Part shown: one piece after another, positions 9,196-18,200 of the stretch
How the letters are laid out: each line of letters opens with the position of its first letter
Position numbering within the stretch: the stretch's first letter is position 1
Origin: Dehalococcoidia bacterium
GTDB lineage: Bacteria; Chloroflexota; Dehalococcoidia; GIF9; UBA5629
DNA: 64,000 bases
Direction: 5' to 3'
NCBI GenBank assembly: GCA_041653995.1
Contig: JBAZEK010000005.1
Coordinates: forward strand, 39,957-103,956
Notes under the pieces: model-generated
The model's database searches: none
Told to the model about the DNA's origin: nothing
Seen by the model: only the letters and a program-made list of their open reading frames with translations
Translations under genes and position numbers: made by a program

Positions 9196-9280
9196 GTAGG
9201 GGCGGACCTTCAGGTCCGCCCGAACTTTATATGGACGCATCACCCCATTTGCGGGCGGACTTCTAAATCCGCCCCTGCAG
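9196..9280. repeat. Two GC-rich hairpin repeats
   Basis: GTAGGGGCGGACC-TTCA-GGTCCGCCCG (9196-9222) is a perfect hairpin, followed by a second GCGGGCGGACTT ... AAATCCGCCCCTGC hairpin (9251-9280). They lie just after the beta-helix gene and could terminate its transcript, although no U tract follows. Confidence 0.7.
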
Positions 9281-9292
9281 CGACCGTGAAGG

Positions 9293-9301
9293 TGATATAA
9301 T
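9293..9301 (+). promoter_or_regulatory. Extended -10 promoter of the MntA/HepT operon
   Basis: TGA-TATAAT ends exactly 6 nt before the ATG at 9308. No -35 box is evident. The predicted start site coincides with the start codon, so the transcript is probably leaderless. Confidence 0.55.
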
Positions 9302-9307
9302 ACCCTC

Positions 9308-9625
9308 ATGGCCACACAGCGCAGGACCAGGGTCTCGAGCCTGGAAGAGATACGGGAGATCATCCGGCGGAACAGGCCGGAGCTCCAGAGCCGGTTTCAT
9401 GTTGATAAAATCGGCGTTTTTGGTTCATACGCCCGCGGAGACCAGAAAAAACGTAGCGATATAGATTTTCTGGTCACGTTCAACAAAGGTATTAGCCTTT
9501 TCGAGCGCGCGGATCTATATATATATCTCGAGGAACTTATGGGGCGCAAGGTTGATGTTATACCCGGACGCAATCTGCGCCATGAACTGCGCGATTATGT
9601 GTCAAGGGATTTAATATACATATAG
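9308..9625 (+). CDS. mntA: MntA-type nucleotidyltransferase antitoxin
   Basis: A 105-residue minimal nucleotidyltransferase. The family signature GSx10DxD is complete: GSYARGDQKKRSDID near residues 39-53. In characterised MntA/HepT pairs the antitoxin AMPylates the HepT RNase at its active-site tyrosine and silences it. The gene is followed after 4 nt by hepT. The complete catalytic motif suggests the antitoxin is active. Its base composition is close to that of its neighbours, unlike hepT. Confidence 0.88.
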   Translation: MATQRRTRVSSLEEIREIIRRNRPELQSRFHVDKIGVFGSYARGDQKKRSDIDFLVTFNKGISLFERADLYIYLEELMGRKVDVIPGRNLRHELRDYVSRDLIYI

Positions 9626-9629
9626 ACAT

Positions 9630-9965
9630 ATGAAAGATTATTCGATTTATCTTAAAGATATCATTATAAACATCGAAGCTGCCCAGCTTTTCATTAGAGG
9701 AATGACTTTCGAGCAGTTTGTTGAGAATACAATGACAAATTACGCAGTAGTAAGATGTCTTGAAATAATTGGCGAGGCCTCCAAACATGTACCGTCATCT
9801 GTACGTAAGAAGTATCCCGATATACCATGGCAGACAATTGTAGGTACACGCAACGTTATTGTTCATGAATACGCAAATGTTGACCTTGCAGAAGTCTGGA
9901 AAACAGTCCTAAACGATTTACCACCTTTGAAAAAACAAGTCAAGAAAATACTTTCAGACCGCTGA
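9630..9965 (+). CDS. hepT: HepT-like RNase toxin (DUF86)
   Basis: A 111-residue all-helical HEPN protein. The active-site motif Rx4HxY is intact as RNVIVHEY at about residues 71-78, where Arg and His are catalytic and Tyr is the residue AMPylated by MntA. It lies 4 nt after mntA in one operon. The gene is clearly AT-richer than the flanking surface-protein genes, consistent with horizontal acquisition. Expected role: HEPN ribonuclease toxin of a type VII toxin-antitoxin module, possibly phage defence or plasmid-type maintenance. Confidence 0.9.
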   Translation: MKDYSIYLKDIIINIEAAQLFIRGMTFEQFVENTMTNYAVVRCLEIIGEASKHVPSSVRKKYPDIPWQTIVGTRNVIVHEYANVDLAEVWKTVLNDLPPLKKQVKKILSDR

Positions 9966-9977
9966 TATTATAGATAT

Positions 9978-11492
9978 ATGTTCAACAGTACGCAGCGTAT
10001 CCCGTCGGCAGCCGTCGCTGTTGTGCTGATAGCATCGGTCGTCTGCGTCGCCTTATTGCCGTGTTTAACACAGACCGCTCTGGCAGATGGCACGTGCGTT
10101 ATCTCCCCATCGACATTGCCCGACGGCACAGTCGGCACGGCGTACTCTGTCACGCTTGAAGCAAGCGGCGGAACGGAACCCTACACCTGGACCGTGATCG
10201 GCGGAGCCCTTCCCGACGGGCTGATGCTCAACAGCGCCACCGGCGTTATATCCGGCACCCCCTCCACCCCCCTGACTTACAGCTTTATAGTGCGGGCCGA
10301 CGACAGCGCCGGACATTACTGCACCATGTCGATTTCGATTACGATAAACTCCTCCACGTCGGCTTCGACTGTCGGCACGATATCGACGCTGATGCTCGGC
10401 AAAACCGGCAGTTTTGTACTGGCCGCCGGCATCCTGCCTGCAGCCAGGGAGCTGGCCAGCCCGGATGGACGCGTCAGGCTCAACCTGGCGGCCAATACGA
10501 CTATCAATATGCAGGGCTCCACTCAGCTGGGAGCGGCCACGGAATCCAAACCTCCGGCGGCCAATGACAATTCCACTCTCATTCGCGCCTACAGCTTCAT
10601 GCCGTCCGGCGCCACTTTCTCGCCGGCGGCGACCATGACGTTCAAATACGAGCAGTCATCACTGCCTGCCGGCGCCCTGGAATCCAGCCTTTACATCGCC
10701 TGCTGGAACGGCGCGTCCTGGCTCAAGCTCAGCTCCACCGTAGATACGGCCGCGAAAGAGGTCTCCGCCCCGGTGGCGCATTTCACCATATTCGCCATCA
10801 GGTACTTGCCTCCGGCCACGACGACCACCACCACGACTACGACTACGACAACTGCCTCTTCCACTACGATTTCGACCAACCTGCTGGGCACGAACTCCGC
10901 GTTTACAACCGGCGAGGGGGTAACGGCCTCAGCCGTCAGCCTCAGCGGCTCCAACGGCAAAATAGTGTTCACCCTTGCGGAAAATACCACCGTATCCCTT
11001 CCCGGCGGCAGCAGGCAGATCACGCTTGCTCAGATCGACGACCCGCCTGACCCGCCGGCAGACGGCGTAGTTATCGAAGCCTATTTATTCGAACCCGCCG
11101 GCGCCACCTTCAGCCCGGCAGCCACGGTCACCTTAAAGTATGACCCCTCCACCCTGCCTGCCGATGTCAGGGAATCCGATCTTTACCTGGCACAGCTCGA
11201 TGATCTGCAATGGACGGATATCTCCTCCAGTGTAGATACGGAGAACGGTGAAGTGACCGGGATGGTCGGTCGCCTCTCCCCGTTTGCCCTGCTGGGCAGG
11301 GTAACGGCTTCATCCGACGTCCCTGCAACAACCACCGCACCTCCACCTGCGGCATCCCCTGCCCCCACCGTTTCGGACGCATCAGGCAACGATGTGGCTT
11401 CCGGCATGGCCGTCCCCGTGCTTGTGATCATCATCGCCGGTGGCCTGCTGGTCATCGGCCTGGGCATCGCGTTTGTGTTACGGCGCAGATAA
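9978..11492 (+). CDS. Secreted Ig-like surface protein with Thr-rich linker and C-terminal anchor
   Basis: A 504-residue exported protein. A signal peptide covers residues 1-37. A putative Ig (He_PIG) domain at about 38-115 carries the typical LPDGTVGTAYSVTLEASGG and GVISGTPS motifs. Two related beta domains at about 125-270 and 295-440 share the motif EA/RAYxFxPxGATFSPAATxTxKY. They are joined by a run of about a dozen threonines near residue 280. A Pro/Ala/Thr-rich stalk leads to a transmembrane helix at about 478-500 and the tail LRRR. It starts 12 nt after hepT, but its content belongs with the surface proteins. Function unknown. Confidence 0.8.
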   Translation: MFNSTQRIPSAAVAVVLIASVVCVALLPCLTQTALADGTCVISPSTLPDGTVGTAYSVTLEASGGTEPYTWTVIGGALPDGLMLNSATGVISGTPSTPLTYSFIVRADDSAGHYCTMSISITINSSTSASTVGTISTLMLGKTGSFVLAAGILPAARELASPDGRVRLNLAANTTINMQGSTQLGAATESKPPAANDNSTLIRAYSFMPSGATFSPAATMTFKYEQSSLPAGALESSLYIACWNGASWLKLSSTVDTAAKEVSAPVAHFTIFAIRYLPPATTTTTTTTTTTTASSTTISTNLLGTNSAFTTGEGVTASAVSLSGSNGKIVFTLAENTTVSLPGGSRQITLAQIDDPPDPPADGVVIEAYLFEPAGATFSPAATVTLKYDPSTLPADVRESDLYLAQLDDLQWTDISSSVDTENGEVTGMVGRLSPFALLGRVTASSDVPATTTAPPPAASPAPTVSDASGNDVASGMAVPVLVIIIAGGLLVIGLGIAFVLRRR

Positions 11493-11494
11493 AC

Positions 11495-11575
11495 GTAGGG
11501 GCGGATTTAAAAATCCGCCCGATGCGGGCGATTCGTTGAAATTTTATTCGGGCGCAGCTAAAGCTACGCCCCTAC
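11495..11575. repeat. Two GC-rich hairpin repeats
   Basis: GTAGGGGCGGATTT-AAAA-ATCCGCCC begins 2 nt after the stop codon of the Ig-like gene. A second copy (CGGGCGCAGCTAAAGCTACGCCCCTAC) lies at 11549-11575, just before the plsY promoter. Confidence 0.7.
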
Positions 11576-11593
11576 AGTAATGCCCCTACAATA

Positions 11594-11602
11594 TGGTATA
11601 AT
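11594..11602 (+). promoter_or_regulatory. Extended -10 promoter of the plsY-like gene
   Basis: TGG-TATAAT ends 12 nt before the ATG at 11615, giving a predicted 5' leader of about 6 nt with no Shine-Dalgarno. Confidence 0.5.
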
Positions 11603-11614
11603 TTCCCCTGATTC

Positions 11615-12316
11615 ATGTTATATCTATATATACTTCTCATCATCGCCTCGTACTTTCTGGGCGCAACACCCTTCATGATCTTGATCGGGCGCATGCGCGG
11701 TGTGGACCTCTCGCATGAGCCCGACCTGCATCACGCGCTGTGGTACAACGTCGGCCGCCCCTGGGGAATACTCGGCTTTATGCTGGACATACTCAAGGGC
11801 ATCCTGCCGGTGCTGGCCGGATTCCTGCTGGGGTTCCCGCTGATCGTCAACGGGCTGGCGGGCCTGGCGGCCCTGTGCGGGCAGATGTGGCCGGTCTTCC
11901 GCCGCTTCGACGGCGAGCGCGGCAACACGGTCAGCGTGGGCATCAATTTCACGCTCAGCGTTGCCTACGGCGTCCCTCTCATCTTCGTCATCGCGCTGGC
12001 CATAGCCATGGCCGGATTCCTGATCCGCACCGCCCTGCGCTGGAAGAAAAGCGGCAGCAACCTCAACGAGCGCCTTCGCCTGGGCGGGTCGCCCAGCCTG
12101 GTCTTTCCCCTGGCCGTCATTATCGGATTCGCCTCCTGCCCGGTCAGCTCGGCCCTGCTCGACCGGCCGATCGACATGACGCTTGTTTTCACGGGCGTTG
12201 TCGCGCTCATACTTATCCGCCGCCTGACGGCAGGCCTGCCGGCCGACCTGCGCGCAAGCCCGCACCCCTGGACGGTCATCCTCAACAGGTTGCTCTTCGA
12301 CAGAAGCGAAATGTAA
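11615..12316 (+). CDS. PlsY-like glycerol-3-phosphate acyltransferase
   Basis: A 233-residue integral membrane protein with about six hydrophobic segments. ASYFLGATPFMILIGR at the N-terminus, LDILKGILPVLAG in the middle and the GQMWPVFRRFDGERGNTVSVG stretch after it correspond to the three PlsY motifs. PlsY transfers the acyl group from acyl-phosphate to glycerol-3-phosphate at the membrane. The second motif is degenerate: the usual SGNxGATN segment reads HALWYNVGRPWG. The substrate may therefore differ from that of a standard PlsY. A nearly leaderless promoter drives it. Confidence 0.75.
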   Translation: MLYLYILLIIASYFLGATPFMILIGRMRGVDLSHEPDLHHALWYNVGRPWGILGFMLDILKGILPVLAGFLLGFPLIVNGLAGLAALCGQMWPVFRRFDGERGNTVSVGINFTLSVAYGVPLIFVIALAIAMAGFLIRTALRWKKSGSNLNERLRLGGSPSLVFPLAVIIGFASCPVSSALLDRPIDMTLVFTGVVALILIRRLTAGLPADLRASPHPWTVILNRLLFDRSEM

Positions 12317-12323
12317 AGCAAAA

Positions 12324-12437
12324 GATTAAGACTCAGATTCAGACTTAGGCAAACTTAAGGATTCGCAGCGTCGTCCCAATAATGCACAAAATCTGAGTCT
12401 GAATCTTAATCTAAATCTAAGTCTAAATCTAAATCTC
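12324..12437. repeat. AATCTN hexanucleotide repeat with inverted partner
   Basis: The left block (GATTAAGACTCAGATTCAGACT) and right block (repeats of AATCTA/AATCTG at 12390-12437) are near reverse complements, so the intergenic region after plsY can fold into a long imperfect hairpin. The same hexamer unit recurs at 14797, 30555, 31502 and 45893. Confidence 0.7.
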
Positions 12438-12500
12438 AACCTCCCCGTATTGCCCGCCGTTATATATATAATGTAATATTGATACTATAAAAGGAGTCTA

Positions 12501-13181
12501 TTGACGGTACAATCAGGGAAAATTAAGGTCATTCTTGCGGACAGGCAGCCTCTTTTCCGCAAAGGCGTCGAGTTCTTCCTCAAAGAGGCTGACGATATCA
12601 TTATCTCTGCCGAGGTCAGCAGCGAGAGCGAGCTGCTGGCCAGGGTTGTCAACGAGATACCCGACGTGGTACTGCTGGATATCAGCCTGAACAGCGAAGG
12701 CATGGAGCTGGCGCGCGTGGTCAAGCAGCATGTGCCCAGCGTGGCCGTGATCGTTATAGCGCCCGCCCCCAACGACGAAGGCCTGTTCATGGCCATCAAG
12801 GCGCGCGCCGCCGGTTACGTCAGCCGTGATATCTCCTCCGAGGAGCTCATCACCATTATCCGCCGGGCCTCGCGCGGCGAATACCCCCTCAATGACAGCT
12901 TCCTCTCGCAGCCTAAAGTGGCCGCGCAGGTGCTGGAGCAATTCCAGGACTTCTCCTGGGGCAAGGGCGTAGAGACCTTTGTCTCGCCGCTCACACCGCG
13001 GGAGACACAGATACTCAACTATATGGCCAAGGGCTACCTGAATAAACAGATCGCCGGCATGCTTGATATCAGCGAGCAGACCATTAAAAACCACGTGACC
13101 TCCATACTGCGCAAGCTTGACGCCAACGCCCGCACCCAGGCCGTCATCACGGCGGTCAGAAGAGGAATCATATCGCTATAG
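12501..13181 (+). CDS. LuxR/NarL-family response regulator
   Basis: A 226-residue two-domain regulator. The receiver domain covers residues 5-125 with the phospho-acceptor Asp in VVLLDIS near residue 53. The C-terminal LuxR-type HTH (LTPRETQILNYMAKG ... SEQTIKNHVTSI) covers about 155-220. The start codon is TTG with AAAGGAG at 12490-12496. No kinase gene is adjacent, so it is an orphan whose partner is unknown. It lies among surface-protein genes and could control them, which is inference only. Confidence 0.9.
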   Translation: MTVQSGKIKVILADRQPLFRKGVEFFLKEADDIIISAEVSSESELLARVVNEIPDVVLLDISLNSEGMELARVVKQHVPSVAVIVIAPAPNDEGLFMAIKARAAGYVSRDISSEELITIIRRASRGEYPLNDSFLSQPKVAAQVLEQFQDFSWGKGVETFVSPLTPRETQILNYMAKGYLNKQIAGMLDISEQTIKNHVTSILRKLDANARTQAVITAVRRGIISL

Positions 13182-13221
13182 GGTAAATCCGAAATCCTGA
13201 ACACATTCCATGATTGAAAGA

Positions 13222-13307
13222 GTCATTGCGAGGAGCCGAAGGCGACGCGGCAATCTTCTGTCACCCTAATTGTATGCACAAGATTGCCACGCTTCGCTCG
13301 CAATGAC
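13222..13307. repeat. REP/MITE-like element, copy 3
   Basis: An 86-bp inverted repeat, GTCATTGCGAGGAGCCGAAG ... GCTCGCAATGAC, between the LuxR regulator and the next surface-protein gene. Confidence 0.85.
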
Positions 13308-13319
13308 ATAATGGTGATA

Positions 13320-13345
13320 GGGCGCAGCTAAAGCAACGCCCCTAC
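13320..13345. repeat. GC-rich hairpin repeat
   Basis: GGGCGCAGCTAAAGC followed by AACGCCCCTAC, a short member of the GC-rich hairpin family. Confidence 0.6.
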
Positions 13346-13408
13346 ATATTTTGCGTACATTTGTTCTATTAATATTCTTAGGATTATGTCACTTCCGTAT
13401 CTGAACGC

Positions 13409-13437
13409 TTGACAAAGGAAATCAAACCGCTTAAATT
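13409..13437 (+). promoter_or_regulatory. Promoter, leaderless, of the Ig-like surface protein
   Basis: TTGACA at 13409-13414, a 17-nt spacer and TAAATT at 13432-13437. The -10 box ends 6 nt before the ATG at 13444 and there is no Shine-Dalgarno, so the mRNA should begin at the start codon. Confidence 0.55.
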
Positions 13438-13443
13438 GTCAAT

Positions 13444-14790
13444 ATGAGGATATACTTATATCTGACAGGTATATTTGCGCTTTTTATTGCCCTCTTGCCG
13501 GCGCTGGCGCCTTTGCCCGTTGAGGGGCAGGGCTGCGCCGGCGGCAAGTGCGGCATTACCACGACTTTGACCCCCAATTCGGGGCCCACCGGCACGCAGG
13601 TGACCATATTGATTGAGAGCGGCAGCTATCCGCTGGACGGCAATTACGAGATCTGGTTCAGCAAGACGGCCACCATGAGCGGCAGCGCCACCGGTGATGA
13701 CGACGGATCGGATCCCACGGCGGTCATGCTGGCCGACGGCTGGAACGAGCGCCTCAAACAGTCCATGACCGTCAGCCTGAGCGTGCCCCAGGCCGTCAAC
13801 GGCACCAACTACTTCCACTATATCAAGGCGGGCCGCGCTGCACAGATGATTAATTTCGCATTCAACGTCACGCCCGGCCTGGTCTGCAAAGACGACAAGC
13901 TGCTGCCCCGCTCCACGGCCAATGTGTCCGGCAGCGGTTTCACCCCCTCCGACAAGATACAGCTTTATATAGACGGCGAGCCGTTGGACCTCGAGCTTGA
14001 ATCGGATAGCAAGGGATGCTTCACCGCCGGCGTGCCGGTTCCCGACCTGATGGCGGGCACGCATGTGATGAAGGCCACGGCCCAGAAGATGTACAACCAG
14101 GAGGCCACGCTGCGCTTCAAGATCTCTCCTTATATCGTTATCGAGCCGGCCGTGCCTCTGGCGGGCAAGTCGGCCACGATCAGCGGCTACGGCTTTGCCC
14201 CCGGCAGCGAGGTCTCCATCAAGTACGACGATGCGGTGGTCACCTCCTCCCCCACATCCGATAAAAACGGCCGCTTCACCTACAATTTCACCGTGCCCGA
14301 GACATCGGCCGGCAAGCATACGCTGGTGGCCACCGACCGCGCGGGCAATATCGCCAACTGGGAATTGCCGGTGGAGAACAACCCGCCCACATCTCCCGCC
14401 CCCATCTCCCCCACCACGGATCGTTTCGGCGTGATGGGCGGCCAGCCGGTTACCTTCACCTGGATGGCCGCCAAGGACGACAGCGGCGCAGTGCTCTACA
14501 CAATTGAGGTGGCCGACAACCTCAACTTCTTCCCGCTCATGCCCGGCATGCGCCGCAGCGGTATCACCGAGACCAGCGTGACCATGAATATCGAGCCGGG
14601 CACCTACTACTGGCGCGTGCAGGCCCTGGACGTGTCGGGCAACAAGAGCAAATGGGCGCTCTCTCCCTACGCCTTCCAGGTCGGCCTGGTCAACCTCTGG
14701 GTGGTGGCCGGCGTCAGCCTTGTCCTCATAGTCATCTTCATCCTGCTGTTGAGGGCCTTTATACAGAGGGTGAGGGGATACTACTATTGA
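13444..14790 (+). CDS. Secreted Ig-like surface protein with C-terminal anchor
   Basis: A 448-residue exported protein. A signal peptide covers about residues 1-30. An N-terminal domain containing TLTPNSGPTGTQVTI resembles IPT/TIG folds. Two further Ig-like domains follow (ANVSGSGFTPSDKIQLY and ATISGYGFAPGSEVSIKY mark their starts). A FN3-like domain at about 325-410 contains the TYYWRVQALDVSGNKSKW motif that is shared with several proteins in this window. A transmembrane helix at about 417-440 ends in the tail RAFIQRVRGYYY. Probably a membrane-anchored surface protein; no enzymatic motif is seen. Confidence 0.8.
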   Translation: MRIYLYLTGIFALFIALLPALAPLPVEGQGCAGGKCGITTTLTPNSGPTGTQVTILIESGSYPLDGNYEIWFSKTATMSGSATGDDDGSDPTAVMLADGWNERLKQSMTVSLSVPQAVNGTNYFHYIKAGRAAQMINFAFNVTPGLVCKDDKLLPRSTANVSGSGFTPSDKIQLYIDGEPLDLELESDSKGCFTAGVPVPDLMAGTHVMKATAQKMYNQEATLRFKISPYIVIEPAVPLAGKSATISGYGFAPGSEVSIKYDDAVVTSSPTSDKNGRFTYNFTVPETSAGKHTLVATDRAGNIANWELPVENNPPTSPAPISPTTDRFGVMGGQPVTFTWMAAKDDSGAVLYTIEVADNLNFFPLMPGMRRSGITETSVTMNIEPGTYYWRVQALDVSGNKSKWALSPYAFQVGLVNLWVVAGVSLVLIVIFILLLRAFIQRVRGYYY

Positions 14791-14796
14791 TTTCTC

Positions 14797-14838
14797 AGAC
14801 TGAATCTGAATCTCAATCTTAATCTCAATCTTTATCTA
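14797..14838. repeat. AATCTN hexanucleotide repeat
   Basis: Seven imperfect AATCTG/AATCTC/AATCTT units in a row directly after the Ig-like gene, on the upstream side of the S-layer-candidate promoter. Confidence 0.7.
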
Positions 14839-14849
14839 TTGACACGATA

Positions 14850-14858
14850 TGATATACT
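14850..14858 (+). promoter_or_regulatory. Candidate promoter of the S-layer-candidate transcript
   Basis: TGA-TATACT forms an extended -10 element. A TTGACA lies too close upstream (14839-14844) to pair with it. Transcription from about 14865 would give a leader of about 340 nt. Confidence 0.4.
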
Positions 14859-14864
14859 TGAAAT

Positions 14865-15204
14865 CAAGGCAAGGTATATCCTTGTCTCTTGTGCATTGGG
14901 AATTTTATATTAAAGGAGGTGATGTGCAACCGAAAAGGCTGCGGTTTCCTGTACGCGTTGCCGCGGCAATAAGAAAGATCTGCCCTGGTCCCGGGGCGCA
15001 GCGTCCGACACGAGGGGGACAGCCGTAGTCAGGCCGGCTTTAAATGACCTGCAGGGCCGCCGCCGCCGTAACGGTGGGGGTTGCCTGGAAAAAACCTCCC
15101 GCAAGAGGTCGAAAATTTTGCGCGGAGGTTCCCGGAGGGATAAGTCCGGGGCCGTAAAACAGCCCTGAGTGGGCTTACCGGGTTTAAAAAAATCAGGAGG
15201 AATA
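14865..15204 (+). ncRNA. Long structured 5' leader, possible cis-regulatory RNA
   Basis: The 340-nt gap before the S-layer candidate holds a series of inverted repeats. These are TTGCC/GGCAA (14958-14969), GTCCC/GGGAC (14988-15020), AACCTCC/GGAGGTT (15093-15130), CCCGGA/TCCGGG (15131-15150) and GCCC/GGGC (15162-15174). An alternative ACCTC/GAGGT hairpin (15094-15109) is mutually exclusive with the AACCTCC/GGAGGTT stem, as in switching RNAs. A strong AAAGGAGGTG at 14912-14921 precedes a possible 16-codon leader peptide (ATG at 14922) or an overlapping GTG-started frame. It matches no riboswitch consensus I can recall. Function is inferred from structure and position only. Confidence 0.45.
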
Positions 15205-18200
15205 ATGAAAACAAGGTTTCCAAGCATTCTTGGAGTTTTCGCAGCTATATTGATGGTTGCCTCCTTCGTGGTACCGGTCAATATCGCAGCGCCGTCAGCG
15301 GTGTCTGCGGACCCGGGCATCATGAAGTGGGACACCGTCTCGACCCCGATGTCGGTATCGGGAAAGAACGACATCCTTAATGAAAAGGACGTCACCATCG
15401 GTAACTTTAACGGCATGGGCAGCAGCATTAACGGCATGGCCGCCGGCAACGACGGCATGACCATCGCCTTCATCGACCGCACGTGGTTTGACCGTGTGTC
15501 CGCGGGCGTAGTCACGGCCGTAGCCCCGACCAGCACCACGGTCGGTGTGAATAACAACCCCGCTGCTGAGTGGGCTCTGTATCCCAACGGTGGATATTTC
15601 ACCGGCCTTTACTACAGCACCAACTCAGGCATCGCTGCCACCATCACCCGCGACCTGGCCCTGGTGCGCAGCCCCAACTTCCCCGGCGGCGCCAACCTGT
15701 TCCAGGTTGCCATCGCCCCTGACGACCCCAAAGTCATGGCCGTCACCTCCGACGTTGGTTCAGTGGGTGCCGTTGCCGCGGGCACCGGCCCCGTCAACAT
15801 CTGGTACTCCTCCGACGGCGGCAACAACTGGGACCTGGCTTTTGCGGGTTATGACTTCGCAACCGCGACCTACACACTGGGAGCAGGCACGACCATCCGC
15901 TGTCTCGACATCTCTATAGACTACGGCGGAAAGCGTGACATCGGTTTCGGCACCGTCACCGCTGCCGGCACCGGCGCCTGGTATGTCAGGTCTTCCACCG
16001 GTTTCACCACCTGGAACCAGCAGCTCAGCCCGTGGAGCGGCGCTGCTGCTATTGACACCGGTATCTATGCCCTCAAATTCTCGCCGACCTACAGCGGCGA
16101 CTCCGCGGTAGCGCTGGTCTACTCCGTCCCCGCAGCCACCTACTTCAACGTAGCCATGCGCGACCTCAACATGAACACTACTACAGCCTACGGCTACACA
16201 TTCCCGGGCGTCGTAGTAGCCAACCCGACGGGACCGGCTCCCGCCGGCAATGCCGTGCTGAGGAACGTATCCCTGCAGCTTCCGTCCGACTTCTCCGGAC
16301 AGTCGGCCTCGTTGCGCAGGGCATACATCAGCCTTGACGTCAACAGCATAGTATTGAACAGTGGTATCTATCGTGTCGACGACACAACCATCTACACCCT
16401 GATGGACACCACCACTATCGCTGACAAGCGCATCTACTCCATCGCATACTTCGGCACCTATGCCAGCGGCAAACTGCTGGCAGGCGAGCGCTTCGGCTTC
16501 TCCTGCTCGGCGACCGTGCCCACCTGGTTCACGGACTCGCCGACCACCTGTCCCATCCCGTGCTGGTACCCGGCCCTTAAGCCGACCACCGGCGCCGCCA
16601 ACATAGCCTGCGCAGCAGCCAAGACCGGCGATGGCGCAGCTATCGTCGCCTGGAACGCCGACGGCTCACTGGGCTACGCAGCCACCGGCTCGCAGCCTGC
16701 CGAGGCTTTCGGCACACCCTGGTATCTCCAGCAGTATGCAATCCCGGTAGTCAACGACGAGTCTGCATTCGCCATCTCCCGCAACAACGGCGAGACCTGG
16801 AACCAGCTCGTCCTGATCAACACCACCATCGATTGGTTCAACGACGTGGCGGTAGCGCCCGATTGCACCACCATCTACCTGGCCTCGTCCAACACCAATC
16901 TTGGCCTCACCACCTGTAACTCGTTTGACAGCGTGTGGCGCGCCACCATCAATCCCAACGTGGCTGCCCCGCTGCCCGCGGTTCCCCCGCTGGGCACCTA
17001 CTGGGAGCGCGTGTACGCACGCCCGACCTCCCTCATGACCTGCCCTCCGGGACCGCAGAGCGACCTGCCCATACTGAGGGTCGTCCCGTCCTGCACCGAC
17101 AAGCCTGACGGCGAGATCGTCGGCTGGGCCGCGCAGAATACAAGGGCAATGGCCTGGTCTCCGGACTACGGCGATTACTGGGCGACAGTCACACCGCGCT
17201 TCGCCATCCAGGACTTCGCCTTCGAGACCAGCACCACCATGTACACCGTTAACGGATCAGGCATGGTCCAGAGGCTGCCCTACACCGGCACCGCCTGGTC
17301 CACCAACCTGCCCACCTACCAGTCCAACCTCGAGACCACCCACACCATCGTGGCTGTTCCCGACGGTAAAGTACTGGTCGGCGCAGGCGCAGTCTCATCC
17401 TACCCGGTGGCCTACTCCGCCGATAAGGGCGTGAGCTTCACCTCCGGCTCCGAGTCCATCTCCGGCCACGGTCAAGAGCATGTCATTTTCGACGTGGACT
17501 TCAAGAACAACAGCTTCATCTACGTCGGCGATGACGCCCTGGCCGCCACCGGCATGGGCACCGTCTATCGCAACACGGCTCCTTCGTTCCAGAGGTGGGT
17601 CGACAACGACATGATGGCAGCCGCCAACGGCAACGCCTACATCTTCGCCGCCGAGCCGCTGCTGGCATGGCCTGCACCCGCCATCAACCCGCCGCACATC
17701 GTCGGCCAGTTCGGCCTGGTCCAGGCCTGGACAGGCGATCCCCAGCCGGCGCTGTACAGCGCGCATGACAACATCACTACCTCGGTCCTGATGGACAACA
17801 GCGCCGTCTGCCGCACACTCAAGCCGCGCGACGGCATGCCCAAGCCGGGCATCGGCTGGGATTGTCTCGACATCTTTGCGCCCATCACCACTGCCGGCGT
17901 AAAGTTCACGCTCGAGCCGACCTCGCTCAAATACTGCGGCTGCTGCACTCTCGACACCAACACCACCCTCTACGCCATCGATGACGAGAGCGGCAACTGG
18001 CTCTATGCTGCAGGTCTGAGGGTTAACTACAATGCCGCAAGGCTCCTCGGCCGCATGTGGAACTTCCCGCAGTACATCGCCGCACTCGATCTCACCGGAT
18101 TCGGCTATGCGCCGACTATCAGGCGCGGCATGCTCTGGGCTTACACCGACTGTCTGGCCAAGAAAGGCCCGATCCTGAAGAGCCCGGCTGATCAGTACCT

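Noticed and set aside
14922..14972. 16-codon leader peptide as a real gene
   Set aside because: The Shine-Dalgarno is strong but only 2 nt from the ATG, and an overlapping GTG frame fits equally well; reported only within the leader RNA entry.
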